This document shows, piece after piece, positions 26,384 through 33,115 of a stretch of DNA of 42,741 nt; position 1 is the first letter of the stretch, and the number at the start of each line of letters is the position of its first letter. Source of the stretch: a virus; the IMG/VR virus record IMGVR_UViG_3300010885_036691, positions 1 to 42,741 of that record; one strand, given 5' to 3'. The position numbers and the translations under genes are program-made. The notes under the pieces were generated by a model. It was not told the origin of the DNA. It made no database searches and was given only the letters and a program-made list of their open reading frames with translations.

Positions 26384-26617
26384 ATGAACACTGAAAGAAT
26401 ATTTAGAATGGTAATGACTGATTTGACCTTGGAACGGCTAAAATTAGAGGAAGATTTAGAAAGAACTGTTAATTCCGATTTAGAATCGGACTTTAAATTA
26501 CAACAAATTAAATCTATGGTTAGTAGAATTGCTATAGTTGATGCTAGTTTAGCGCAATTCTCATCAATGATGAATAATAACATAACTAAAAACGAAACAG
26601 AAAATGGAAAAGTTTAA
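26384..26617 (+). CDS. Small coiled-coil protein, unknown
   Basis: 77 residues, mainly helical (MVMTDLTLERLKLEEDLERT). Its 3' end overlaps the histone-H1-like gene that follows by 14 bases, so they are coexpressed. It may form a small dimeric partner. The upstream 50 bases are AT-rich without a clear promoter. Not recognised. Confidence 0.55.
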   Translation: MNTERIFRMVMTDLTLERLKLEEDLERTVNSDLESDFKLQQIKSMVSRIAIVDASLAQFSSMMNNNITKNETENGKV

Positions 26618-26780
26618 TGAATTAAAAACATTGATTGCTAGCATGGAAGAAGATGCTGCAAAATTCTTTAACAAAGACAACAAAGCGGCTGGTGTAAGAC
26701 TTAGAAAAGGATTGCAAGACGTTAAAGCTTTATCTCAAGCAATTAGGGTTGAAGTATCTGACAAAAATAAAAAGGATTAA
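26604..26780 (+). CDS. Histone H1-like (Hc1-type) DNA-binding protein
   Basis: 58 residues. The pattern MEKFNELKTLIASMEEDAAK, FFNKDNKAAGVRLRKGL, then ALSQAIRVEVSDKNKK closely follows the short histone H1-like proteins of Bacteroidetes (KFyxKxNKAAGxRxRKgLQ, then IRxEV). These are nucleoid-associated proteins. The phage copy could compact phage DNA, coat host DNA or compete with the host protein. It overlaps the end of the upstream gene by 14 bases and is followed four bases later by a small membrane protein gene. Confidence 0.75.
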   Translation: MEKFNELKTLIASMEEDAAKFFNKDNKAAGVRLRKGLQDVKALSQAIRVEVSDKNKKD

Positions 26781-26784
26781 TAAT

Positions 26785-26997
26785 ATGCTTTTAGAAATTG
26801 TCAACAGAATATTGATAGTGCTATTTTTTATGTCTTGTTTGATAACAATTAGACATGGTTACTTCTTTATTCAAGCAATAATAACATCAAGCAGTGAGGA
26901 ACCAATAAAATACAGGCTATCATCAACATCATTATTTTTTTTATGTGTTTCGATTGCTTATATTTTGTCCGTAATCTTTACTGGGATAACAATATAA
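26785..26997 (+). CDS. Small membrane protein
   Basis: 70 residues from the ATG at 26785, which lies just after the histone-like gene. Two transmembrane helices (NRILIVLFFMSCLITI and SLFFLCVSIAYILSVIF) separated by a short polar loop. Such two-helix phage proteins may be holins or membrane effectors, but there is no sequence proof, and the lysis genes lie elsewhere. Function not assigned. Confidence 0.55.
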   Translation: MLLEIVNRILIVLFFMSCLITIRHGYFFIQAIITSSSEEPIKYRLSSTSLFFLCVSIAYILSVIFTGITI

Positions 26998-27001
26998 CTG
27001 A

Positions 27002-27727
27002 ATGTCAAACATACAAAAGACTTTAGATGCGCTACAACCATATGTGATAGGCATCAGATATTTAGAAGGTACCGCAGTAGTAGATGCTGTATTTAAAGAA
27101 GGTTGGACAGTTCTAGACGACCCTAATATAAAAAAAATAAAAGGTAACGAAGAACTTAATTATTTCATGTTTTATAGTGAGGCTCCAAATATTGGATTAG
27201 ATGAACTTCTTAACTATGTTGATAGAATAATAAAAGCTAATCAAGAAAGAGAGAAAAAACATGAGCTTTTACGTGAAAAAGTAAATGAACTAAAAGAGCT
27301 ATTCAAAAAGAATTCACTACATAAATTAACAAGGTTAAAATTTGTACTAGGTGAAGAAGATTTTGTACCAAAACTTGATGAGTTTGAAATTGATGATAAT
27401 TTAGACGAAACGCCAATTATCGAACCAAATCCAATATCAAATGAAGAACCAAAAGTAAATAACGTATCTTATTTAGATGAAGATGGTAACCCAATAGAAC
27501 TAAGTGAAGAAGAAAGGGAATTACTAGAAGAAGAAGCTAGAGCTGAAAAAAACAGAAAAGCATTGGCTAGTAAAAAAAATACACCTGCCTCTAAAATAGC
27601 CGCTAAAATAGATTTACCTCCGAAGAAAAAAATAGAAATGGCTATCGCTAACAATGATTACGATTCTGAATGTGATTGTGGACCAGAAGAAGCCTGTTCT
27701 AAATGTATAGATAGCAAAGGTCTATAA
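27002..27727 (+). CDS. Unknown protein with C-terminal Cys cluster
   Basis: 241 residues. An N-terminal alpha/beta domain (about 1-85, IRYLEGTAVVDAVFKEGWTV then LNYFMFYSEAPNIGLDEL) of a type common in phages, then a charged helix, an acidic linker (EEERELLEEEARAEKN) and a Cys-rich end SECDCGPEEACSKC. A similar CDCG tail ends the protein at 32572. The cysteines could bind zinc or cap the tail by disulphides. A bidirectional terminator follows. Confidence 0.6.
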   Translation: MSNIQKTLDALQPYVIGIRYLEGTAVVDAVFKEGWTVLDDPNIKKIKGNEELNYFMFYSEAPNIGLDELLNYVDRIIKANQEREKKHELLREKVNELKELFKKNSLHKLTRLKFVLGEEDFVPKLDEFEIDDNLDETPIIEPNPISNEEPKVNNVSYLDEDGNPIELSEEERELLEEEARAEKNRKALASKKNTPASKIAAKIDLPPKKKIEMAIANNDYDSECDCGPEEACSKCIDSKGL

Positions 27728-27753
27728 AAAAAAGCCCCAAACGGGGTTTTTTT
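27725..27753. terminator. Bidirectional terminator
   Basis: A-run, GCCCC-AAAC-GGGG, T-run. It works for both the plus-strand gene before it and the minus-strand gene that ends at 27752. Confidence 0.8.
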
Positions 27754-28078
27754 ATTTTTGGTGATGTCTTTCAAACGCCTCTTGTACCGTATGTATTAAC
27801 CATACACATCCAGATGTAAAAGAAGCATCTAAAAATACTAATAATGGTAAAATAGTTATACCGTATTCAGTAAATGGTGTTGAGTAACCTAAATGGTTAA
27901 ATAAAAACGATAACACACCACCAATCCAAGTTGAAAGGCATAATGGGCATGTAAATAGTTTACCAAAGAAATTAGGGTTAATTCCACTCCAAAAATCTCT
28001 CCACGATTGAAAAATACTACCAAATACTAATATATTTGTAATACCATAAGCTAATAATTCAAATAATACTATGTTCAT
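27752..28078 (-). CDS. DUF1360-like membrane protein, intact copy
   Basis: 108 residues with three hydrophobic stretches (IVLFELLAYGITNILVFGSI, STWIGGVLSFLFNHLG, ILPLLVFLDASFTSGCVWLI). The signature GKLFTCPLCLSTWIGG matches the CPxCxSxWxG motif of small DUF1360-type membrane proteins; function unknown. A truncated homologue (first 49 residues, ending at the same CxxC) lies at 28927-29076 on the far side of an HNH homing endonuclease, so this is the complete partner of a disrupted gene. It is divergent from the endonuclease module. Confidence 0.7.
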   Translation of the reverse strand: MNIVLFELLAYGITNILVFGSIFQSWRDFWSGINPNFFGKLFTCPLCLSTWIGGVLSFLFNHLGYSTPFTEYGITILPLLVFLDASFTSGCVWLIHTVQEAFERHHQK

Positions 28079-28150
28079 AATTTAATTTTTTTATTAAAAT
28101 AATTAATAAAAAATATTTGTAAATAGTTTATATTTTTTTTTATTTTCTTT

Positions 28151-28159
28151 ATATTTATA
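28151..28159 (+). promoter_or_regulatory. Late-like motif before RHH-HNH operon
   Basis: ATATTTATA, 14 bases before the RHH start at 28174. The other homing module has a similar motif in the same position. Confidence 0.4.
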
Positions 28160-28173
28160 TAAAAAAAAAGAAA

Positions 28174-28317
28174 ATGGAAGAAACTAAAAAGAAAGTTAAT
28201 TTTAATATAGATATTAAAATATTAAACGAATTTAACAAATTAGCTAAAGAAAAAGCTATAAACAAATCACAATTTATTGAAAATTTTATGAAAACATGGA
28301 TTCTGGGGAACAAATAA
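28174..28317 (+). CDS. Ribbon-helix-helix protein paired with HNH nuclease
   Basis: 47 residues: beta strand KKKVNFNIDI, helix A KILNEFNKLAKEKA, turn INKS, helix B QFIENFMKTWI. It is a minimal CopG/MetJ-type fold. It overlaps the HNH endonuclease gene by 22 bases in another frame, implying coupled translation. It shares the NKSxFIE motif and overall layout with the RHH gene paired with the GIY-YIG nuclease at 10217, though the two are not close in sequence. Likely an autoregulator or a DNA-binding helper of the nuclease. Confidence 0.75.
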   Translation: MEETKKKVNFNIDIKILNEFNKLAKEKAINKSQFIENFMKTWILGNK

Positions 28318-28922
28318 AGAAGTGTACTAAATGTGGTGAGGATAAATTAATTTGTCATTTCAGAAAATACCCAAAAGGTAAGTTTGGTGTAATGTCAGTA
28401 TGTAAACCTTGCCAATCTAATATTGAAAAATATAATAGATTAATTGGTAATTCTACTAGCGTAGAAAGAAATAAACGTTTTAGAGAAAACAACCCAGATA
28501 AAATAAAAAAATGGTTAAAAGTATATGGCGATAAAAATAAAGAAAAACGAAAAGAATATGATAAAAATTATAGAATTAATAATAAGGAATTAAAAAATAA
28601 ACAGAGTAAAGAATATTATAAATTAAACCCTCACTTAAAAGCTTGGAGAAGTGTTTTAAAATCATCTTTAAGGAGAATGAATAAGAAAAAAGAAAGTCAG
28701 ACCATTGATTTACTCGGCTATTCAGCAAATGATTTGAAAACACATATTGAATCGTTATTCACAGAAGGAATGTCATGGGATAATCATGGTGAGTGGCACA
28801 TCGACCATATTAGACCAGTGTTAAGTTTTGATAAGGATACACATCCATCCGTAGTCAATGCTTTAAGTAACTTACAACCATTATGGGCTAAAGATAATAG
28901 AGATAAATGGTGTTATTATTAA
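28296..28922 (+). CDS. HNH homing endonuclease
   Basis: 208 residues. An N-terminal zinc ribbon has CTKCGED and CKPCQS. A Lys-rich central region (about 45-125) probably binds DNA. The C-terminal HNH motif reads GEWHIDHIRPVLSF, then ALSNLQPLWAKDNRDK, with the metal-binding His pair and the Asn/His-equivalent end. It lies opposite to the DUF1360-like gene it has apparently split; its stop at 28920-28922 abuts the truncated end of that gene. It is a selfish homing gene with a ribbon-helix-helix leader gene. Confidence 0.9.
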   Translation: MDSGEQIKKCTKCGEDKLICHFRKYPKGKFGVMSVCKPCQSNIEKYNRLIGNSTSVERNKRFRENNPDKIKKWLKVYGDKNKEKRKEYDKNYRINNKELKNKQSKEYYKLNPHLKAWRSVLKSSLRRMNKKKESQTIDLLGYSANDLKTHIESLFTEGMSWDNHGEWHIDHIRPVLSFDKDTHPSVVNALSNLQPLWAKDNRDKWCYY

Positions 28923-28926
28923 ATTG

Positions 28927-29076
28927 TTAACACATAAAGCATGTGAATAGTTTATGCAAACTATAGCCACTTGTACCTAGTTTTGATAGAGTGTTTCTCC
29001 ATCCTTCAAATACAGAACCGTAAATCATATTGTTACAAGCCCCATAACAAATCAAAATAAAAATAATTGTTTCCAT
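28927..29076 (-). pseudogene. Truncated 5' fragment of a DUF1360-like gene
   Basis: 49 codons: METIIFILICYGACNNMIYG, then SVFEGWRNTLSK, ending HKLFTCFMC then stop. It aligns with the start of the intact gene at 27752 (VFGSIFQSWRDF, then GKLFTCPLC). It is cut immediately after the CxxC motif, 4 bases from the stop codon of the convergent HNH endonuclease. Sequence divergence from the intact copy is large, so this is not a simple recent duplication. I read it as the remnant of the resident gene at the homing insertion site. Confidence 0.75.
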
Positions 29077-29118
29077 GTCTTTTAATTACAATAATACGAT
29101 TTATAGACGAAATAGTCA

Positions 29119-29127
29119 ATATTTATA
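29119..29127 (+). promoter_or_regulatory. Late promoter motif ATATTTATA
   Basis: Only 3 bases before the ATG of the NUDIX gene, which would make the message essentially leaderless. Confidence 0.4.
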
Positions 29128-29130
29128 GTT

Positions 29131-29544
29131 ATGAAAAGATTTATAAAAAAAATACTTAGAGAAACCGTAATGAAAAATAACGCTGTTGGAGTTTTAATAA
29201 AATGTGAAACAACAGACAAAATATTTCTTATGTTAAGAAATGATAAAATACCAACTTGGTCTTTGGTTTCTGGTGGTTTGGAAATAGGTGAGAAACCCAT
29301 AGAATGTTTAAAAAGAGAAATCATAGAAGAACTATCAATAAACCCAAACTCAATCAATTACAAAAAAATTTGTGTTGAAGAAATTGCAGATAAAAATCTA
29401 ACTTTTCACTATTACGAAGGCTTGACTTCCAAAGAATTTACACCTAAATTAGACCATGAAAATTTAGAATGGGGGTGGTTTGATAAAAAAAACTTACCAT
29501 CACCATTATATAGAGGAATGAAAGAAAAAATAATAAACATATGA
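29131..29544 (+). CDS. NUDIX hydrolase with capsid-targeting-like N-terminus
   Basis: 137 residues. NUDIX box at 48-70: Gly48, Glu54, Arg62-Glu63, Glu66-Glu67 (GGLEIGEKPIECLKREIIEE), with Ser69 in place of the last Gly. The box binds metal and hydrolyses nucleoside diphosphate linkages; the substrate could be damaged nucleotides, an alarmone or an RNA cap, and cannot be read here. The first 13 residues, MKRFIKKILRETV, are not part of the fold and match the basic tag ending (L/I)xE found on head proteins here, so it may be packaged and injected. ATGA overlap with the next gene. Confidence 0.8.
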   Translation: MKRFIKKILRETVMKNNAVGVLIKCETTDKIFLMLRNDKIPTWSLVSGGLEIGEKPIECLKREIIEELSINPNSINYKKICVEEIADKNLTFHYYEGLTSKEFTPKLDHENLEWGWFDKKNLPSPLYRGMKEKIINI

Positions 29545-29756
29545 AAGACGCATTATCTAGAGAAGTTGAACTTGTTGAAAAACAAAAAATAAATGACAAA
29601 TATGTTACGGCTTTAAAAAAAGCTCAGTTTGCAAACGAAATCAAAAGTGGGTTAGGTGTAAAGATAAAAGAAAACCCAAATGGGGTTAAATTAATAAAAA
29701 AATCATGGGGACAAAAATTATCTTCATGGTTTAAAAACATTTTTACAAAGTTTTAA
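29541..29756 (+). CDS. Small basic protein, unknown
   Basis: 71 residues. Charged helix (LSREVELVEKQKINDKYVTA), then a basic amphipathic C-terminal helix (SWGQKLSSWFKNIFTKF) that could touch membrane or capsid. It starts in the stop of the NUDIX gene. Not recognised. Confidence 0.55.
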   Translation: MKDALSREVELVEKQKINDKYVTALKKAQFANEIKSGLGVKIKENPNGVKLIKKSWGQKLSSWFKNIFTKF

Positions 29757-29757
29757 T

Positions 29758-29982
29758 ATGACATACGAACAATTAATAGAAACTATATCATTAATAGTTG
29801 AGACCGAAAAGATACAAAAAATTGGTTTAACTCTTAATTATGAATTAGATGAAAAACAGCATTTGATTCTAAATGAAGACATATACAAAAGAACAAATCC
29901 ATATTCAACCAACTTTATACCAACAGATGAGTTTGAAGTTATGATAGCAGGTATTTTAATAAAATTTACAAAAAGAAAATAA
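29758..29982 (+). CDS. Small protein, unknown
   Basis: 74 residues, alpha/beta pattern with alternating strands (IQKIGLTLNYELDEKQHLIL, FEVMIAGILIKFTKRK). One base after the preceding stop, so it is in the same operon as the NUDIX gene. Not recognised. Confidence 0.55.
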   Translation: MTYEQLIETISLIVETEKIQKIGLTLNYELDEKQHLILNEDIYKRTNPYSTNFIPTDEFEVMIAGILIKFTKRK

Positions 29983-29988
29983 TAAAAA

Positions 29989-30020
29989 TTTTGTAATATC
30001 AAAAAAAAGTTATACCTTTG
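29989..30020 (+). promoter_or_regulatory. Host-type promoter of lipoprotein gene
   Basis: TTTTG at 29989-29993, 19 bases, TACCTTTG at 30013-30020, ATG at 30029. Confidence 0.75.
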
Positions 30021-30028
30021 CAATTGTT

Positions 30029-30529
30029 ATGAAAAATTTAGGATTTATATTTTTACTAAGTGTTATCTTGGTGTCTTGTTCAAAAGAAGATATGACACCT
30101 GGTAGTTATAAACCATCACAACCACCACCTCAAGACACAACCAGTTGGCAATCAACATATGAAGATGCTGGAACGATTCCTAATTGGGGTAGTGGGTCAC
30201 AAACAAATGAGTTGGTTGGTACAACATGGGTTTTGACAAATTTACAAATAGGTTTGACAACACAACCATTACCTATTGACACTATCAGGTTTGTAAACAA
30301 CATATATTACACGATTAATAGTGGTTCGGTTAGAACATATCAGTTGTCATCTGGTGTTGCGACTAGTAGTAAATCACTTACACTAAATTTTCATTATCCT
30401 TTTGGAAGTGGAAATTACAAAGGGGAGGTTTCACCAACGTTTGTTTCGGATGGTGTAATATATAACTGTGAGTTTTATAATACAAACACTAGTACGATGA
30501 TGGTTAGAGCTTCTTTCATCAAACTTTAA
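30029..30529 (+). CDS. Phage-encoded lipoprotein, candidate superinfection exclusion factor
   Basis: 166 residues. Signal peptide II: MKNLGFIFLLSVILVSC with lipobox LVSC and lipid-acceptor Cys17. The following SKEDMTPG is acidic like the lipoprotein export signals that send Bacteroidetes lipoproteins to the cell surface. A Pro/Gln/Ser linker (residues 28-60) is followed by a beta-sandwich-like domain (LVGTTWVLTNLQIGLT...). It has its own host-type promoter and lies outside the late units, as expected for a gene acting in the infected host. A surface block of adsorption by other phages is a reasonable inference, not shown. Confidence 0.7.
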   Translation: MKNLGFIFLLSVILVSCSKEDMTPGSYKPSQPPPQDTTSWQSTYEDAGTIPNWGSGSQTNELVGTTWVLTNLQIGLTTQPLPIDTIRFVNNIYYTINSGSVRTYQLSSGVATSSKSLTLNFHYPFGSGNYKGEVSPTFVSDGVIYNCEFYNTNTSTMMVRASFIKL

Positions 30530-30547
30530 ATTTTTTTTTAAAAATAC

Positions 30548-30578
30548 TTGACACGAAAAGTAATTTTTAGTACCTTTG
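30548..30578 (+). promoter_or_regulatory. Strong host-type promoter of vWA/DUF2828 gene
   Basis: TTGAC from 30548, TACCTTTG at 30571-30578 after 20 bases. Near-perfect consensus with a 36-base leader. Confidence 0.85.
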
Positions 30579-30614
30579 CAAAACTTAATCAGAAAAACTT
30601 TTAAATAAATTATT

Positions 30615-32048
30615 ATGAGTAAACTTTTAGCTGCTATGCAAACAAACGATGTTCTTACTTTAAACGGTATGCCTACAAATTCATCAAGTCTTAATCATTG
30701 CGTTAACCTATTTTTCCAAATAGGTGCGTTGAGAGGACAAGATAAGGTTCGGCTTATAAATGCTTTTACAAAAGCTTTTGGTGAGAATCCGTTGACAGCT
30801 ATGAAACTTTTGTTTTGGGCTCGTGACGTTCGTGGTGGTGCTGGAGAAAGACAAATCTTTAGAGATATTGTTGAATATCTTGCTAAAAACCGTAAGGATA
30901 GTTTATCAAAAAACCTTCACTTGATTTCAGAATTCGGTAGATGGGATGACCTTTTGGTTTTGGTTGGAACACCTCTAGAAAAAGAGGCTCTTGACCTTAT
31001 CGCTAAAGGTTTGGCTGATAAAAATGGTCTGGTGGCCAAATGGATGCCACGTCCAAATGTGTCAAATCGTCAAAAGAAAATATGGGCTGCTGCTGTTAGA
31101 CAACACATGGGTTTGTCACCAAAAGAGTACCGTAAGTTGCTTGTTGAAAACTCTAACACCGTTGAGCAATTAATGTGTGCTAATGAGTGGTCAGCTATTC
31201 AATATTCTAAGCTGCCTTCTAAGGCTATGAGTGACTTGATGAAAGCGTTCACAAAACACGATAAAGAAAGGTTTGCTGCTTACTTGGAGAGCGTGAACAA
31301 AGGTGAAGCTAAAATTAACGCTGGTGCCGTATATCCATACGACATTATTAAAAACTTAAGATTTGGTGACAAATCTGGAGCTAACACACAGTGGAATGCT
31401 CTTCCAAATTACCTTGAGGGTAATAAAGAAAGATTCTTGCCAGTAGTTGACGTATCTGGTTCTATGTCATGTCCAGCTGGGAATAATCCTAACGTTACAT
31501 GTATGGATGTTGCAATCTCATTGGGTTTATATATTTCTGAACGTAATGTTGGCCCTTTCAAGGATGCGTTTGTTACTTTCTCAAACAACCCTAAACTGCA
31601 AATCCTTAACGGTAATTTGCAAGAAAGATTCAGTCAGTTGTCAAGGGCTGAATGGGGTATGTCAACCAACGTTGAGGCTGTGTTCAATTTGATACTTCAA
31701 AAAGCTAAATCTTCTAACGTACCTGCGGAAGAAATGCCAACAATGATTCTGATTATGTCAGACATGGAGTTCAATTCTGGAACAAGTGGAAACTTTGGGC
31801 TTTCTGCTCAGCAAATGTTTGAAAAGATGTATGCTGAAGCTGGGTATAACATGCCTAAAATTGTTTACTGGAACATTCAAGCCAAAAGCGATAACTTCCC
31901 AGTTCACTTTGATAAAAATGGTGTTGCATTGGTATCTGGTTTTAGCCCATCTTTGCTTACTAACCTGTTAAGTGGTAAAGACTTAACTCCAATGTCTATG
32001 ATGTTGGAAGTTATTAACTCAGAACGTTACTCTGTTATAACAGTTTAA
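30615..32048 (+). CDS. DUF2828/TROVE-like protein with vWA domain
   Basis: 477 residues. The N-terminal helical repeat region (about 20-260) contains LLFWARDVRGGAGERQIFRD, typical of DUF2828 and related to the TROVE module of Ro60, which holds structured RNA. The C-terminal vWA domain begins RFLPVVDVSGSMSC, a complete MIDAS start (DxSxS, about 279-283), with a later Asp in LIMSDMEFN. Codon use is less AT-biased than its neighbours and expression signals are strong, so it may be abundant or recently acquired. A structured RNA lies directly downstream between two terminators. I infer an RNA-binding, Ro-like particle. Confidence 0.75.
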   Translation: MSKLLAAMQTNDVLTLNGMPTNSSSLNHCVNLFFQIGALRGQDKVRLINAFTKAFGENPLTAMKLLFWARDVRGGAGERQIFRDIVEYLAKNRKDSLSKNLHLISEFGRWDDLLVLVGTPLEKEALDLIAKGLADKNGLVAKWMPRPNVSNRQKKIWAAAVRQHMGLSPKEYRKLLVENSNTVEQLMCANEWSAIQYSKLPSKAMSDLMKAFTKHDKERFAAYLESVNKGEAKINAGAVYPYDIIKNLRFGDKSGANTQWNALPNYLEGNKERFLPVVDVSGSMSCPAGNNPNVTCMDVAISLGLYISERNVGPFKDAFVTFSNNPKLQILNGNLQERFSQLSRAEWGMSTNVEAVFNLILQKAKSSNVPAEEMPTMILIMSDMEFNSGTSGNFGLSAQQMFEKMYAEAGYNMPKIVYWNIQAKSDNFPVHFDKNGVALVSGFSPSLLTNLLSGKDLTPMSMMLEVINSERYSVITV

Positions 32049-32052
32049 TATT

Positions 32053-32090
32053 AAAGGGGTTTGATTCACTATGTGTTCAACCCCTTTTTT
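32053..32090 (+). terminator. Terminator of vWA/DUF2828 gene
   Basis: AAAGGGGTT, 20-base loop, AACCCCTTTTTT. The loop contains ATGTGTTCA, which is repeated just downstream and can pair with the 3' end of the neighbouring RNA. Confidence 0.75.
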
Positions 32091-32092
32091 CA

Positions 32093-32269
32093 TATGTGTT
32101 CATAATAAAAGTGTATTCTGCAAAAAGAAAACCACAATTATAAATGTTCAACTTTCAATGTAGGAACCGCTTCCTCTATTTTTTAAAGCGGCAAACTTCA
32201 AAACAGGGTTAGAAGTAAAAACCCCAACACTTTGATTGAACACATAAAACCCCATTATGGGGTTTTTTT
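32093..32269 (+). ncRNA. Candidate structured RNA next to Ro-like protein gene
   Basis: A gene-free stretch whose two ends pair: TATGTGTTCA (32093-32102) with TGAACACATA (32237-32246), then after a small asymmetric internal loop AAAGTGT (32108-32114) with ACACTTT (32227-32233). Inside are hairpins CCGCTT/AAGCGG (about 32167-32192) and GGGTT/AACCC (about 32207-32225). A T-rich loop (CTATTTTTT) is exposed. A terminator follows directly. A long stem closed by the RNA ends with inner loops is the layout of Y RNAs. No own promoter is obvious, so it may be processed from the upstream message. Confidence 0.5.
32246..32269 (+). terminator. Terminator after structured RNA
   Basis: AAAACCCCAT-TATGGGG-TTTTTTT. 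Confidence 0.85.
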
Positions 32270-32280
32270 ATTTTTAACTA

Positions 32281-32311
32281 TTTACACTTAATTTTAAAAT
32301 GGTTAAATTTG
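32281..32311 (+). promoter_or_regulatory. Host-type promoter, imperfect -33
   Basis: TTTAC at 32281, then TAAATTTG at 32304-32311. The ATG is 4 bases after the box, so leaderless. Confidence 0.5.
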
Positions 32312-32314
32312 TAA

Positions 32315-32569
32315 ATGAAAAAAATAATAGTAAAAGAAATTGACAGACTTAATAGCACTGTTTTTAAAGAAAAACAAATTTCAGAATATTTAATTTATCT
32401 AATGTTAGATGATATAAAATTAAATGCTTATACTGAAATTGGTTCCGATGCCAAAAAAGAGAGGGTAAATGAACTATTGCTTACCCATTTTATAACAGAA
32501 CAAAATAACAAAATATCCATTGAAGACATTATACAAGAAATGTCATTGGAAGAAATCAAAAAAAATTAA
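32315..32569 (+). CDS. Small helical protein, unknown
   Basis: 84 residues, helical and charged (MKKIIVKEIDRLNSTVFKEK...). First gene of a small operon with the next three genes. Not recognised. Confidence 0.55.
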   Translation: MKKIIVKEIDRLNSTVFKEKQISEYLIYLMLDDIKLNAYTEIGSDAKKERVNELLLTHFITEQNNKISIEDIIQEMSLEEIKKN

Positions 32570-32571
32570 AT

Positions 32572-32922
32572 ATGGAAAATAATTATCCTTTGGTTTTGGT
32601 GTTTTATTTAGATGCCGAACTTATGAAAAACCCACAAATTATAAAACCATTTGCTGAATCTATTGATAAAATGTTAGCATTTAAAAAAGCAAATGCTTTA
32701 GCTTTCTTTTTACCAACAATTGGTGAAGAACGTGTAGAATGCATCAACCCAATTATGGTAAAAGAGACTGATATGGAAAAAATAAACAAATTAATTGAAG
32801 ATATTAAACAAAATTTCTCAATCGGTGTTGATATGGAAATCGATATTGACGAAACTAGTATAGATGAACCAAAACCATGTGATTGTGGTAATAACCCAAA
32901 CGGAAACTGTAAATGTGATTAA
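32572..32922 (+). CDS. Unknown protein with Cys-rich tail
   Basis: 116 residues. N-terminal alpha/beta domain (YPLVLVFYLDAELMKNPQII, then NALAFFLPTIGEERVECINP) and C-terminal tail KPCDCGNNPNGNCKCD with four Cys in CxCx(7)CxC spacing. The tail resembles the CDCG end of the protein at 27002. It could bind a metal. Not recognised. Confidence 0.55.
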   Translation: MENNYPLVLVFYLDAELMKNPQIIKPFAESIDKMLAFKKANALAFFLPTIGEERVECINPIMVKETDMEKINKLIEDIKQNFSIGVDMEIDIDETSIDEPKPCDCGNNPNGNCKCD

Positions 32923-32923
32923 T

Positions 32924-33112
32924 ATGACCAACCAAGAAAAAGCAATTATATATGACAATTGCACCAGAGAAAGTGATAAATTGTTAAGAGAGATATCCAA
33001 GTATAAATCAGAATATGCTACTAGTATCCCGCCACATATTGAAAAAGAGATAAAAATAAGAGAAGCTAGAATAGCTGTTCTAGTTGGTAGATTAGAAAGT
33101 CTTTTTAAATAA
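32924..33112 (+). CDS. Small helical protein, unknown
   Basis: 62 residues from ATG 32924 (MTNQEKAIIYDNCTRESDKL). An upstream in-frame ATG at 32864 lies inside the previous gene and is less likely. A helical hairpin is predicted (LLREISKYKSEY, IREARIAVLVGRLESLF). Not recognised. Confidence 0.5.
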   Translation: MTNQEKAIIYDNCTRESDKLLREISKYKSEYATSIPPHIEKEIKIREARIAVLVGRLESLFK

Positions 33113-33115
33113 TTA

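Noticed and set aside
26785-26997. Holin
   Set aside because: Two transmembrane helices alone are not specific, and the gene is 6 kb from the amidase cluster beside a histone-like gene.
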